Below are positions 50,501-58,203 of a stretch of 64,000 nucleotides of DNA, one piece after another. A program made the position numbers and the translations under genes. The first letter of the stretch is position 1; each line of letters begins with the position of its first letter. The DNA is from Streptomyces sp. NRRL F-6676. GTDB lineage: Bacteria; Actinomycetota; Actinomycetes; Streptomycetales; Streptomycetaceae. The notes beneath the pieces are model-generated. The model made no database searches and was not told the origin of the DNA. It saw nothing but the letters and a program-made list of their open reading frames with translations. The stretch is taken from contig NZ_JOHS01000038.1 of assembly GCF_000725625.1 (NCBI RefSeq), positions 1 through 64,000 on the forward strand, in the 5' to 3' direction.

Positions 50501-50851
50501 CGCGGCCTCGAACACGGCGGCTGGGCCACCCTCATCACCGCCCGCAACGCCGTCGAGGCCAGGGTGATGGTCACCGAGCGGATGCGCCCGCTGCGCGTGC
50601 AGGGCCGTACCGTCCACCAGATCGGACTGCCCTTCCACTGGGGACCCAACGGCGTGGCGACCGGCGACGCGGCCAACGAACTGGTCGCCATCTCCCTCGA
50701 CCCCAACGCCCACATCCAGGAGGACAAGGCGCTCACCGCCGACATCCGCCCGGGCCGCCGGCCGCGCGGCCCCGACCTGCCGAAACTGGTCGCCGAGTAC
50801 CGGCGGCGCGCGGGCATCACCGAGCGGACCGGGACGGAGGTCAGGAAATGA
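47600..50851 (+). CDS. fdhA: Formate dehydrogenase catalytic subunit (Mo/W-bisMGD, Cys type)
   Basis: Molybdopterin oxidoreductase of 1083 residues oxidising formate to CO2. The [4Fe-4S] motif is Cys53-x2-Cys56-x3-Cys60 and Cys88. The metal ligand is Cys191 (TGC codon) in NQARVCHSATVAGLG; E. coli FdnG has selenocysteine there. The remainder follows FdnG (VFSGLDEDG, LRHPRCVYQVLK, HTVGSQYIRAA, GHASIQGSSDIPTLY), including the LPFHWGPNGVATGDAANEL C-terminal cofactor domain, with an extra Gly-rich insertion near residue 355-380. No twin-arginine leader is visible, so a cytoplasmic location is likely. GGAGA precedes ATG 47600; the stop overlaps fdhB by ATGA. Confidence 0.93.
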   Translation: MRIPDRLRDWPVYRQLTGAAGDRSGRGGAAKSAPTAHLRPRTDTAERVVKSICPYCAVGCGQEVYVKDGKVVQIEGDPDSPVSRGRLCPKGSATLQLTTGPAREHQVLYRRPHGTDWETLDLDTAMDMVAERVVNTRRETWEWEKDGARTARTMGIASLGGATLDNEENYLIKKLLTGLGVVQVENQARVCHSATVAGLGTSFGRGGATTFMQDLQHSDCIVIQGSNYAEAHPVGFQWVMEAKARGARIIHVDPRYTRTSALADLHVPLRAGTDIAFLGGIINHVLTEEKDFREYVLNYTNAATLVSEDFRDTEDLDGVFSGLDEDGHTYDPHSWSYEGTEVQQPTGDPDEQYDERVGGFGGSETHGSGGARTGPDAPADRTLRHPRCVYQVLKRHYARYTPELVEEICGVPKETFLEVCEALTANSGPDRTSAFCYAVGWTQHTVGSQYIRAASVLQLLLGNIGRPGGGIQALRGHASIQGSSDIPTLYNLLPGYLPMPHAHAHETLDDFITASRTKKGFWAEMRSYFVSLLKSYYGDAATPENDFCFDHLPRLTGDHSTYQTVAAQLDGTCKGYFLMGENPAVGSANTRLQRLGMANLEWLVVRDFSLIESATWWKDGPEIETGELRTEDIGTEVFFFPAASHTEKSGSFTNTNRWVQWHYAAVEPEGDARSDLWFMYHLGRRIREKLAGSTDPMDRPVLDLAWDYPVTGPLDEPVADAVLAEINGHGPDGSPLSAYTELKDDGSTRCGCWIYCGVYADGVNQAARKKPHTEQDWVAAEWAWAWPANRRILYNRASAAPDGTPWSARKSYVWWDAEAGRWTGHDVPDFVPDLAPDRVPDDDAEGVAALRGDDPFIMQADGKGWLFTPAGLEDGPLPTHYEPQDSPFPNALYPSTPRSPVRQVLAREGNRYHPSGDDPGADVFPYVVTTHRLTEHFTAGGMSRWSEYLSELQPEFFCEISPQLAAERGLEHGGWATLITARNAVEARVMVTERMRPLRVQGRTVHQIGLPFHWGPNGVATGDAANELVAISLDPNAHIQEDKALTADIRPGRRPRGPDLPKLVAEYRRRAGITERTGTEVRK

Positions 50852-51843
50852 CGGACGTGAGCGAGCCGGTGGGCACCCCGAGCACCCTCGCGAGCGGGGG
50901 ACGCGGGGTGCCGGACGGCATGGACCCGGACTCCGGGCAGGAACGCGTCGGCTTCTTCACCGACACCTCCGTGTGCATCGGCTGCAAGGCGTGCGAGGTG
51001 GCGTGCAAGGAGTGGAACGCCATCCCCGAGGACGGCATGACCCTCACCGGCATGTCGTACGACAACACCGGCGCCCTCGGCGCCTCCACCTGGCGCCACG
51101 TGGCCTTCGTCGAACAGACCCGGCCCGCACCCGAGGGACGCACCCAACTGCCGCTGGTCGACGGGCAGTCGGGGGACACCCAGCCGCAAGGCGCGGGCGT
51201 CCCCGGGGGCGCCACCGCGCAGGAGACCGTGGAGGGCGGCAGCGGCGGCGACATCCGCTGGCTGATGTCCTCCGACGTGTGCAAGCACTGCACCCACGCC
51301 GCCTGCCTCGACGTCTGCCCCACCGGCGCGCTGTTCCGCACCGAGTTCGGCACCGTCGTCGTCCAGGAGGACGTCTGCAACGGCTGCGGCTACTGCGTGC
51401 CCGCCTGCCCGTACGGCGTCATCGAGCAACGCCCGGACGACGGGCGGGCGTTCAAGTGCACCCTGTGCTACGACCGCCTCGGCGCCGGCCAGGAACCCGC
51501 CTGCGCCAAGGCCTGCCCCACCGACTCCATCCAGTTCGGCCCGCTCGACGAACTGCGGCAGAGGGCCGCGCTCCGCGTCGACCAGCTGCACGAGGCCGGC
51601 GTCACCGAGGCCCGGCTCTACGGCGAGGACCCGGACGACGGGGTCGGCGGCGACGGCGCCTTCTTCCTGCTCCTCGACGAGCCCGAGGTGTACGGGCTGC
51701 CGCCGGACCCCGTCGTCACCACGCGGGACCTGCCGGCGATGTGGAAGCACGCGGGGGCGGCGGCGCTGTCCCTGCTGGGCGCGTGCGGCGCGGCCTTCGC
51801 GGCGTCCGCGGTGACCGGAAAGCTCGGGAAGGGACGACGATGA
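50848..51843 (+). CDS. fdhB: Formate dehydrogenase iron-sulphur subunit
   Basis: Electron-transfer subunit of 331 residues with four ferredoxin-like clusters: CIGCKACEVACKEW, CKHCTHAACLDVCPTG, CNGCGYCVPACPYG and CTLCYDRLGAG...CAKACPTDS. A Gly/Gln-rich loop (about residues 110-135) is inserted between the first two. The C-terminal MWKHAGAAALSLLGACGAAF is a single membrane anchor, as in FdnH. It overlaps the genes on both sides by four bases (ATGA). Confidence 0.93.
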   Translation: MTDVSEPVGTPSTLASGGRGVPDGMDPDSGQERVGFFTDTSVCIGCKACEVACKEWNAIPEDGMTLTGMSYDNTGALGASTWRHVAFVEQTRPAPEGRTQLPLVDGQSGDTQPQGAGVPGGATAQETVEGGSGGDIRWLMSSDVCKHCTHAACLDVCPTGALFRTEFGTVVVQEDVCNGCGYCVPACPYGVIEQRPDDGRAFKCTLCYDRLGAGQEPACAKACPTDSIQFGPLDELRQRAALRVDQLHEAGVTEARLYGEDPDDGVGGDGAFFLLLDEPEVYGLPPDPVVTTRDLPAMWKHAGAAALSLLGACGAAFAASAVTGKLGKGRR

Positions 51844-52838
51844 CCAGCGCGGACAGCTCCCTGCCCAAGCGGGCGGAGGACGGCGGACGGCACGGCAGGC
51901 ACCGGCGCGGCGGACGCCGCAGGGGCGAGCAGCTCATGGTGCCGAAGGCCGAGTTCGAGTCGTACTACGGCCGCCCCGTCATCAAGGCGCCCTCCTGGGA
52001 GGCGCGCGACATCGCCGGGTACTTCTTCCTCGGCGGGCTCGCCGGGGGCGGCTCGGTGCTCGCCGCGGGGGCCCACCTCACCGGGCGGACGACCACGGCC
52101 AGGGCCCTGAAGGTCTCCTCGCTCGCCGCCGTCTCGCTGTCGGCGGCGGCCCTCGTGCACGACCTGGGCGTGCCGAGCCGCTTCTACAACATGCTGCGCG
52201 TCGCCAAGCCGACGTCCCCGATGAGCGTGGGGTCCTGGCTGCTGGCGGCGTACGGACCGGCGGCGGGGGCGGCCGCGGCGAGTGCGGTGACCGGGGTACT
52301 GCCGGGGGTGGGCGCCGCCGCGACCGGCGCCGCCGCGCTGCTCGGGCCCGCCGTCGCCTCGTACACCGGGGTGCTCGCCGCCGACACGGCCGTGCCGGCG
52401 TGGCACGGCGCGTACCGGGAGCTGCCGTACCTGTTCGCGGCGTCGGCGACGGCCGCGTCGGCGGGGATGGCCCTTGTCGTCGGGCCCGTGCGGGAGAACG
52501 CGCCGGCGCGGTGGGCGGCGGGGGTCGCGGCCCTTGCCGACGTGGGCGTCTCGCAGGCCGCGGAGCGGCGGCTGGGCATGGTCGCGGAGACGTGGCGGGA
52601 GGGGCGGGCGGGGGTGCTGCTGAAGACGGCGAAGGCGTTGACGGTGGGCGGGGCGGTCACGGCGGCCGTGCTCGGCCGCCGGTCGCGGGTCGCCGCGGTG
52701 GCGGCGGGCGCGGCGCTGCTCGCCGGCTCCGCGTGCACCCGGTTCGGCGTCTTCGCGGCGGGGACGGCGTCCGCGGAGGACCCGAAGTACACGGTGGTGC
52801 CGCAGCGGGAGCGGCTGGCGGCCGGGGCGGAGGGCTGA
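51840..52838 (+). CDS. fdhC: NrfD-type membrane subunit of formate dehydrogenase
   Basis: Polytopic membrane protein of 332 residues of the NrfD/polysulphide reductase family. After a basic cytoplasmic N-terminus (30 residues, His/Arg/Gly-rich), about eight hydrophobic helices follow from GYFFLGGLAGGGSVLAAGA; DLGVPSRFYNMLRVAKPTSPMSVGSW is the family signature. It would pass electrons from FdhB to menaquinone without haem b, unlike E. coli FdnI. The operon probably ends at the large inverted repeat 14 bases after its stop. Confidence 0.9.
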   Translation: MTSADSSLPKRAEDGGRHGRHRRGGRRRGEQLMVPKAEFESYYGRPVIKAPSWEARDIAGYFFLGGLAGGGSVLAAGAHLTGRTTTARALKVSSLAAVSLSAAALVHDLGVPSRFYNMLRVAKPTSPMSVGSWLLAAYGPAAGAAAASAVTGVLPGVGAAATGAAALLGPAVASYTGVLAADTAVPAWHGAYRELPYLFAASATAASAGMALVVGPVRENAPARWAAGVAALADVGVSQAAERRLGMVAETWREGRAGVLLKTAKALTVGGAVTAAVLGRRSRVAAVAAGAALLAGSACTRFGVFAAGTASAEDPKYTVVPQRERLAAGAEG

Positions 52839-52851
52839 ACGGCCATTTCCC

Positions 52852-53160
52852 TCGCCCCCGCCGCCCCTACCCGTCCCGTCCCTTCAAGGGGCTCCGCCCC
52901 TTGGACCCCGGAGAGCTCGGGTGGGTGGGGTCGTGTGGGGAGTGCGGGTGCGATGTGGCTGATCGCGCAGTTCCCCGCGCCCCCAAAAGCAGGGGCCGCG
53001 CCCCGTCAGGGGCGCGGGGAACTGCGCGAGAAGTCCCCACCCGCCCGCACCCGCCCACGCACCCCGTCCACCCGAGTTCTCCCGCGCTCCTCCCCACCCA
53101 GCCCCTGCTTCCCCATCCCCCCGGGTCAAGGGACGGGACGGGTAGGGGCGGCGGGGGCGA
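52852..53160. repeat. Nested inverted repeats after the fdh operon
   Basis: Outer perfect 33-bp arms at 52852-52884 and 53128-53160 (TCGCCCCCGCCGCCCC at the start of the first). Inner perfect 20-bp arms at 52964-52983 and 53009-53028 (CGCGCAGTTCCCCGCGCCCC). The inner loop has its own GGGGCCGCGCCCC hairpin. The element fills the 345-bp gap between convergent fdhC and the epimerase gene, probably serving as a bidirectional terminator. Part of the outer arm recurs at 56167-56192. Confidence 0.88.
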
Positions 53161-53183
53161 AGGAAAATCGCCCCCCGCGCGCG

Positions 53184-54215
53184 TCACCCCACCTTGCGCC
53201 CCCGCAGGGGTTCCGTCGGCGCGCCGGCGCCCTCGCGGAAGCCCTGGAGGAACTCCTCCAGGACCTCCGTCGCCGGCTTCGTCGGGCGCCAGCCCAGGAC
53301 TTCGTGTGCCCGGGCGCAGTCCATCAGCGGCAGCCTCAGCACCGCGTCGAACAGATGCGGCGACGCCGGCAGCAGCCGCAGCCCCCACGCCGCGGCCACC
53401 GCCGTCCGCGCCGCCGTCCGCGGCAACCGCACCTGCCGCCGCACCCCCAGCATCTCCCCGAGCACCTCCGCGTCCACCGCCGGCTCCGCCGCGAGATTGA
53501 ACGCCCCCCGTACGTCCCCCCGCACCGCCAGCCGGTACGCCGCCGCCGCGTCGTCCGTGTGCAGCGCCTGCACCCGCAGCCCCGGCACGTCCGGCAGGAA
53601 CGGCAGCACCTCCGGCCTCGCCAGCGGCCCCGGCAGGAACTTCCCGCCGAAGATCCGCCGCTGCTCGCTCGCCGACTCCCGCTTGAACAGGAACGCCGGC
53701 CGCATCCGCACCACCCGCACCTCCGGGTGCCGGTACTCGAACGCGTCCAGCGTCCGCTCCAGATACGCCTTCTCCCGGGTGTACGCGGCGTCCGGCCAGC
53801 CGTGCGTGGGCCAGGACTCGTCCACCGCCCGGTCCTTCGGCCCCGGCGAGTACGCGCCGACGGACGAGGCGTGCACCAGGGCCGGCACCCCGGCCGCCGC
53901 CACCGCCTCGAAGACCCGGATGCTGCCCAGCACGTTGGTCCGCCAGGTGGTCGCCGGGTCGTGCGTCGGCTGGAACGCCCACGCCAGATGCACGACCGCG
54001 TCCGCGCCCTGGAACTCCCGTACGAGATCGGTCTGTTCGGAGGCGAGGTCCACCGCGGACCACCGCGTCCCCGGCGGCCGCTCCGCGGGGAGCCGGCGCG
54101 CGAGGCCGGTGACCGACGCGATGTCCGGGTCCTCGGCGAGGAGGCGCATCACACTCGTGCCCACATTGCCGGTGGCGCCCGTGACGACGACCCTGCTGCC
54201 CACTGCGCTGCTCAC
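53184..54215 (-). CDS. NAD-dependent epimerase/dehydratase
   Basis: Extended SDR of 343 residues. VVVTGATGNVGTSVMRLL is the Rossmann start, DAVVHLAWAF strand 4, and YTREKAYLER contains the Tyr-x3-Lys catalytic pair (Tyr of DAAYTREK). Similar Streptomyces proteins are annotated as nucleoside-diphosphate-sugar epimerases without a known substrate. GTG 54215 is preceded by AGGAG at seven bases. A solitary gene between two repeats/promoters. Confidence 0.86.
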   Translation of the reverse strand: MSSAVGSRVVVTGATGNVGTSVMRLLAEDPDIASVTGLARRLPAERPPGTRWSAVDLASEQTDLVREFQGADAVVHLAWAFQPTHDPATTWRTNVLGSIRVFEAVAAAGVPALVHASSVGAYSPGPKDRAVDESWPTHGWPDAAYTREKAYLERTLDAFEYRHPEVRVVRMRPAFLFKRESASEQRRIFGGKFLPGPLARPEVLPFLPDVPGLRVQALHTDDAAAAYRLAVRGDVRGAFNLAAEPAVDAEVLGEMLGVRRQVRLPRTAARTAVAAAWGLRLLPASPHLFDAVLRLPLMDCARAHEVLGWRPTKPATEVLEEFLQGFREGAGAPTEPLRGRKVG

Positions 54216-54290
54216 CGTCGGCTCCTCTCGGTGCGGCCAGGACCGGCCGCCCGGGTACCCGGCGGACGGCACCCGTACCGTCCGGACCGT

Positions 54291-55265
54291 TCAGACGGTG
54301 CTACGCCCCCCGAACGCGTCCACGCCCGTCAGCTCCGCCGACAGCTCCCACAGCCGGGCCGCCTGCTCCGGGTCGCTCGCCCACTCCTTCACGCCCCTGC
54401 GGGCGCCGTCCGCCGGGGCGGGCTCGGCGATGTCGCAGTCCTCCAGGTACACCCCGCCCCGGTCGGCGAGCAGCGGCGAGGTCGCGGCCCACACCTGGGT
54501 GGCCGCACCCTGCTCCGGGGTCTTGAACCCGGCCGGGTTCAGCGGCCTGCCCTCCGCGTCGATCCAGCCGCGCTCGACCATCTCCTCCTTCGGCAGATGC
54601 CGCTGCAACGGGGTGAGGATGCCGCCCGGGTGCAGCGAGTACGCCCGTACGCCGCTGTCCCGGCCGAGCCGGTCGAGGTGGACGGCGAACAGCGCGTTCG
54701 CGGTCTTCGCCTGGCCGTACGCCTGCCACTTGTCGTAACCGGTGCGCCAGTGCGGGTCCTCCCAGCGGATCGGGGAGGCGTGGTGGCCGGTCGAGGAGAC
54801 GGAGACGACCCGCGCCCCGCCCGGCTCCAGCGCCGGCCACAGCCGGTTGACGAGGGCGAAGTGGCCCAGGTGGTTGGTGGCGAACTGCGCCTCCCAGCCC
54901 GGGCCGACCCGGGTCTCGGGGCAGGCCATCACGGCGGCGCTGTCGATGACGAGGTCGAGGGTGCGGCCGGTGGCGAGGAACCGCTCGGCGAAGCCGCGCA
55001 CGCTGTCCAGGTCGCCGAGGTCGAGCGCGTCGACCTCGACGCCGTCGATCCCGGTGAGCGCCTCGGCGGCGGCGGCCGGCCGCCGGGCCGGCACGACCAC
55101 CCGGGCGCCCGCCTTCGCCAGCGCCCGGGTGGTCTCCAGGCCGAGCCCGGAGTAGCCGCCGGTCACGAGGGCCAGCTTTCCCGTCAGGTCGATGCCGCGC
55201 AGGACGTCGTCCGCTGTGCTCGTCGCGCCGAAACCGGATCCGATGCCGTGCTGTGCTGTGGTCAT
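54291..55265 (-). CDS. Short-chain dehydrogenase, retinol-dehydrogenase-like
   Basis: SDR of 324 residues. LALVTGGYSGLGLETTRAL is the cofactor motif, IDSAAVMACPE replaces NNAG, VVSVSSTGHH gives the catalytic Ser and YGQAKTANALFAVHL the Tyr-x3-Lys. The extended C-terminus is like the light-dependent protochlorophyllide reductase/RDH group common in actinomycetes. The start codon coincides with the expected transcription start of a MerR-type promoter (55272-55302), and no ribosome site is present, so the mRNA is predicted leaderless. Induction by a MerR-family activator is expected. Confidence 0.88.
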   Translation of the reverse strand: MTTAQHGIGSGFGATSTADDVLRGIDLTGKLALVTGGYSGLGLETTRALAKAGARVVVPARRPAAAAEALTGIDGVEVDALDLGDLDSVRGFAERFLATGRTLDLVIDSAAVMACPETRVGPGWEAQFATNHLGHFALVNRLWPALEPGGARVVSVSSTGHHASPIRWEDPHWRTGYDKWQAYGQAKTANALFAVHLDRLGRDSGVRAYSLHPGGILTPLQRHLPKEEMVERGWIDAEGRPLNPAGFKTPEQGAATQVWAATSPLLADRGGVYLEDCDIAEPAPADGARRGVKEWASDPEQAARLWELSAELTGVDAFGGRSTV

Positions 55266-55271
55266 GCGAGC

Positions 55272-55302
55272 ACGCTACGGATTGGAGAGCGCTCGAAGTC
55301 AA
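55272..55302 (-). promoter_or_regulatory. MerR-type promoter with 19-bp spacer
   Basis: On the minus strand TTGACT (-35) and TAGCGT (-10) are separated by 19 bp, and the spacer contains the perfect palindrome GAGCGCTC within a longer dyad TTGGA...CCAA-like flanks. Overlong spacers with a central dyad are the hallmark of MerR-activated promoters. The -10 ends seven bases before the SDR start codon. Confidence 0.75.
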
Positions 55303-55320
55303 GCGCGGGCGCGGCGGGCG

Positions 55321-56007
55321 TCACCCCGTCGGCTCCGCCCGCTTCCGCCCGAGCGGGCCGTTGCCCTCCTCCAGCGAGGTGAGCAGGTGCACCGGGTCCC
55401 GGTAGACCGTGTCCGCCCCCGCGTCCTCCAGCGACGCGCGCGGGATGCCGCCGCACAGGACGCCCACGCACGTCACCCCGGCACGGGTGCCGGCCCGCAT
55501 GTCCCACACCGTGTCGCCGACGAAGACGGCCCGCTCGGGCGGGATGCCGACGAGGTCGAGCGCGTGCCGGACGGGTTCCGGGGCGGGTTTGCCCGCCTCG
55601 ACGTCGTCGGCGCTCGCCGTCGCGCGGATCGCGTCGTCGGCGTCGATCGCCCTGCGCAGGGCGGAGAGTTCCGCGCCGCCGGCGGAGGTGGCCAGTACGA
55701 CGGTCCAGCCGGCCGCGTCCAGGGCCTTCAGGAGGCGGCCGGCGTCCTCGAAGGCGGGGAGGCGGTCGAAGTACGTGCCGTACAGCGCCTTGTGGGCGGC
55801 GCTGAGTGCCTCCACCTCGTCGTCCTCCAGGTTGTCGCCGAGGAGGTGGGTGATCAGGTCGGTGGAGCCCAGGCCGACGGAGCGGTGGATGGCGTGCATG
55901 GACACGGGGTGGCCGGCCTGGCGGAAGGCCTCCCACCAGGTGGTGACGTGCAGGTGGTTGGTGTCGACGAGGGTTCCGTCGACGTCGAACACGGCGGCGC
56001 GCTCCAT
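55321..56007 (-). CDS. HAD-superfamily hydrolase (phosphatase-like)
   Basis: HAD hydrolase of 228 residues with motif I VFDVDGTLVDTNH, an alpha-helical cap (residues about 15-85), motif II VVLATSAGG, motif III Lys in EAGKPAPEP and motif IV VFVGDTVWDM. Resembles phosphoglycolate phosphatase or beta-phosphoglucomutase-like enzymes; substrate unknown. It lies between the SDR promoter and a palindromic repeat, apparently monocistronic. Confidence 0.88.
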   Translation of the reverse strand: MERAAVFDVDGTLVDTNHLHVTTWWEAFRQAGHPVSMHAIHRSVGLGSTDLITHLLGDNLEDDEVEALSAAHKALYGTYFDRLPAFEDAGRLLKALDAAGWTVVLATSAGGAELSALRRAIDADDAIRATASADDVEAGKPAPEPVRHALDLVGIPPERAVFVGDTVWDMRAGTRAGVTCVGVLCGGIPRASLEDAGADTVYRDPVHLLTSLEEGNGPLGRKRAEPTG

Positions 56008-56089
56008 CGGTGCTCCTTCTGTGTGGCGTGGAGGACGGGTACCACGTGGGGTGGCGGATCACGCCGGGGGCGGGTACGGCAAGTTTCCG

Positions 56090-56192
56090 CGCGCCCCTGA
56101 TAGGGGCGCGGGGAACTGCGCAATCTTTTCGGGGGTCCGGGGGCGCAGCCCCCGGGGGACGGGAATGGGTAGGGGCGGCGGGGGCGAAGGAA
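56090..56192. repeat. Composite palindromic intergenic repeat
   Basis: Hairpin CGCGCCCCT / AGGGGCGCG (56090-56110) followed by GGGGAACTGCGC as in the 53-kb element, a second hairpin GGGGGCGCAGCCCCC (about 56139), and GGGTAGGGGCGGCGGGGGCG (from 56167), a 26-bp copy of the outer arm at 53 kb. It fills the gap between the HAD and PHP genes. Confidence 0.75.
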
Positions 56193-56193
56193 G

Positions 56194-57207
56194 CTACGTA
56201 CCCGCGCCCGTCCACCGCAGCAACCGGTCCACGCCCCACGTCGTGATCACGCGGTCCGGCGGAACGCCGCATTCCTCGGCCCGGGCGCAGCCGTACCCCT
56301 GCCAGTCCAGCTGCCCCGGCGCATGCGCGTCCGTGTCCACCGCGAACAGCGCCCCCGCCTCCACCGCCCGCCGCACCAACCGCCGCGGCGGATCCAGCCG
56401 CTCCGGCCGGCTGTTGATCTCCACCGCCGTCCCGGCCTCCGCACACGCCGCGAACACCTCCTCCGCGTCGAACGCGGACTCCGGCCGCCTCTTCCCGGTC
56501 ACCAGCCGCCCCGTACAGTGCCCGAGCACGTCCGCGTGCGGATTGCGGACGGCCGCCACCATCCGCCGGGTCATCGCCCGCGCCTCCATCCGCAGCTTGG
56601 AGTGGACGGACACGACGACCACGTCGAGCCGCGCCAGCAGCTCCGGCTCCTGGTCGAGCGAACCGTCGTCGAGGATGTCGCACTCGATCCCGGTCAGCAG
56701 CCGGAACGGCGCCCACCGCTCGTTCAGCCCGGCCACCACGTCCAGCTGCTCGCGCAGCCGGTCCGGGGACAGGCCCCGGGCCACCGTCAGCCGGGGGGAG
56801 TGGTCGGTGAGGGCCGCCCATTCGTGGCCCAGCCGGGCCGCCGTCCGGCCCATCTCCTCGATCGGGCTGCCGCCGTCCGACCAGTCGGAGTGCAGATGGC
56901 AGTCGCCGCGCAGCCGCGCCCGCAGCTCCTCCCCGCCCCGTACCAGCGGCTCGCCGGCCGTCGCCTCCAGCTTCTCCAGATAGCCCGGTGTGCCGCCGTC
57001 CAGCGCCTCGCGCACCACCTGCGCGGTCTTCGGGCCGATGCCCTTGAGCCGTTCGAGGGACCCGGTCCGGGCGCGCTCGGCCACGTCGTCCGGGGACAGC
57101 GGGGCCAGGACGGCGACCGCGGTCCGGAACGCGCGGACGCGGTAGGTCGGTGCCTGGTCCCGCTCCAGCAGGAACGCGATCCGGTCCAGTGCCTCCAGCG
57201 GGTCCAT
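56194..57207 (-). CDS. PHP-domain metal-dependent phosphoesterase (PolX C-terminal-like)
   Basis: Protein of 337 residues. Residues about 1-85 contain helix-hairpin-helix-like elements (LERLKGIGPKTAQVVREAL); from GDCHLHSDWSDGGS onward it is a PHP domain with metal ligands in HLHSD, ALTDHSPR, DTDAHAPGQ and VVVVSVHSK. This corresponds to the C-terminal exonuclease half of bacterial family X DNA polymerases plus part of the 8-kDa domain, but the nucleotidyltransferase is missing. It may process DNA ends or histidinol-phosphate-like substrates. GAGGAGG precedes ATG 57207. Divergent from an SDR gene. Confidence 0.88.
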   Translation of the reverse strand: MDPLEALDRIAFLLERDQAPTYRVRAFRTAVAVLAPLSPDDVAERARTGSLERLKGIGPKTAQVVREALDGGTPGYLEKLEATAGEPLVRGGEELRARLRGDCHLHSDWSDGGSPIEEMGRTAARLGHEWAALTDHSPRLTVARGLSPDRLREQLDVVAGLNERWAPFRLLTGIECDILDDGSLDQEPELLARLDVVVVSVHSKLRMEARAMTRRMVAAVRNPHADVLGHCTGRLVTGKRRPESAFDAEEVFAACAEAGTAVEINSRPERLDPPRRLVRRAVEAGALFAVDTDAHAPGQLDWQGYGCARAEECGVPPDRVITTWGVDRLLRWTGAGT

Positions 57208-57364
57208 CGTGCCTCCTCGGCCGCCCCTGAGGTTTCTCCGCCCCCTTTCGTCGGGAGTGCCCCGCCGCACGGCGCTCACCCCTGCCGGACCCCGGTTTGC
57301 CCGTACCCCGACCGGGTACTGCGATGACTCCGAGCAAGCATCGCGGCATCGCGAAGGAGGCCCC

Positions 57365-58186
57365 ATGACCGTGCCCGACCCGTCCCCGGCCGTACCGGCG
57401 GGCCGCGTGGCCGTCGTCACCGGTTCGGACTCGGGGATCGGCCGCGCCACCGCCGTGCGTCTCGCCGAGGCGGGACTCGACGTCGGCATCACCTGGCACA
57501 CCGACGAGGAGGGCGCCGAGCGCACCGCCGAGGAGGTCCGCGCGCACGGCCGCCGTGCCGAGGTGGCCCGGCTCGACCTGACCCGGCTGCCGGACGCCGC
57601 CGGGGTCGTCGACGAGCTCGCCGGGCGGCTGGGCCGGATCGACGTCCTCGTCAACAACGCGGGCACCGGCACCGCCACCCCCTTCCTCGACCTCGCCCTC
57701 GACGACATCCGCGAGGTCCTTGAGGTGGACCTGCTCGGCCCGTTCCTGTGCGGGCAGCGGGCCGCCCGGCGGATGATCGCGCAGGGCGACGGCGGCCGAA
57801 TCGTCAACGTCACCTCCGTGCACGAACACGCGCCCCGCGTGGGCGCCGCGCCGTACTGCGCCGCCAAGGGCGGCCTCGGCCTGCTCACCCAGGTCATGGC
57901 GCTGGAACTGGCCGAGCACGGCATCACCGTCAACGCGGTGGCGCCCGGCGAGATCGCCACCCCCATGACCGGCCAGGAGGACACCGACCCGGCCACCGAG
58001 CGACGGCCCGGCATCCCGCTCGGCCGGCCCGGCGACGCCCGTGAGATCGCCGCCGTGATCGCCTTCCTCGCGAGCCCCGACGCCTCCTACGTCACCGGCT
58101 CCTCCTGGGCCGCCGACGGCGGGATGCTGCGGATGGGCCCGATGGCCGGCTCGCATCTGACCGGCGACGACTGGCGCCGGCCCTGA
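57365..58186 (+). CDS. SDR family oxidoreductase
   Basis: Classical short-chain dehydrogenase of 273 residues. VAVVTGSDSGIGRATA, VLVNNAGTG, VNVTSVHEHAP (Ser) and YCAAKGGLGLL (Tyr-x3-Lys) are all intact, with a C-terminal SSWAADGGMLRM typical of glucose-1-dehydrogenase/3-oxoacyl-ACP reductase-like members. AAGGAGG precedes ATG 57365. Only 17 bases separate it from the topoisomerase gene, so they are probably co-transcribed, though a functional link is not obvious. Confidence 0.9.
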   Translation: MTVPDPSPAVPAGRVAVVTGSDSGIGRATAVRLAEAGLDVGITWHTDEEGAERTAEEVRAHGRRAEVARLDLTRLPDAAGVVDELAGRLGRIDVLVNNAGTGTATPFLDLALDDIREVLEVDLLGPFLCGQRAARRMIAQGDGGRIVNVTSVHEHAPRVGAAPYCAAKGGLGLLTQVMALELAEHGITVNAVAPGEIATPMTGQEDTDPATERRPGIPLGRPGDAREIAAVIAFLASPDASYVTGSSWAADGGMLRMGPMAGSHLTGDDWRRP

Positions 58187-58203
58187 GCCCCGCGCGCACC
58201 ACC

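Noticed and set aside
45884..50713. A 1609-codon open frame on the minus strand
   Set aside because: It lies opposite the formate dehydrogenase and other genes, is composed of low-complexity Gly/Ala/Val/Asp/Leu typical of antisense frames in GC-rich DNA, and has no recognisable domain.
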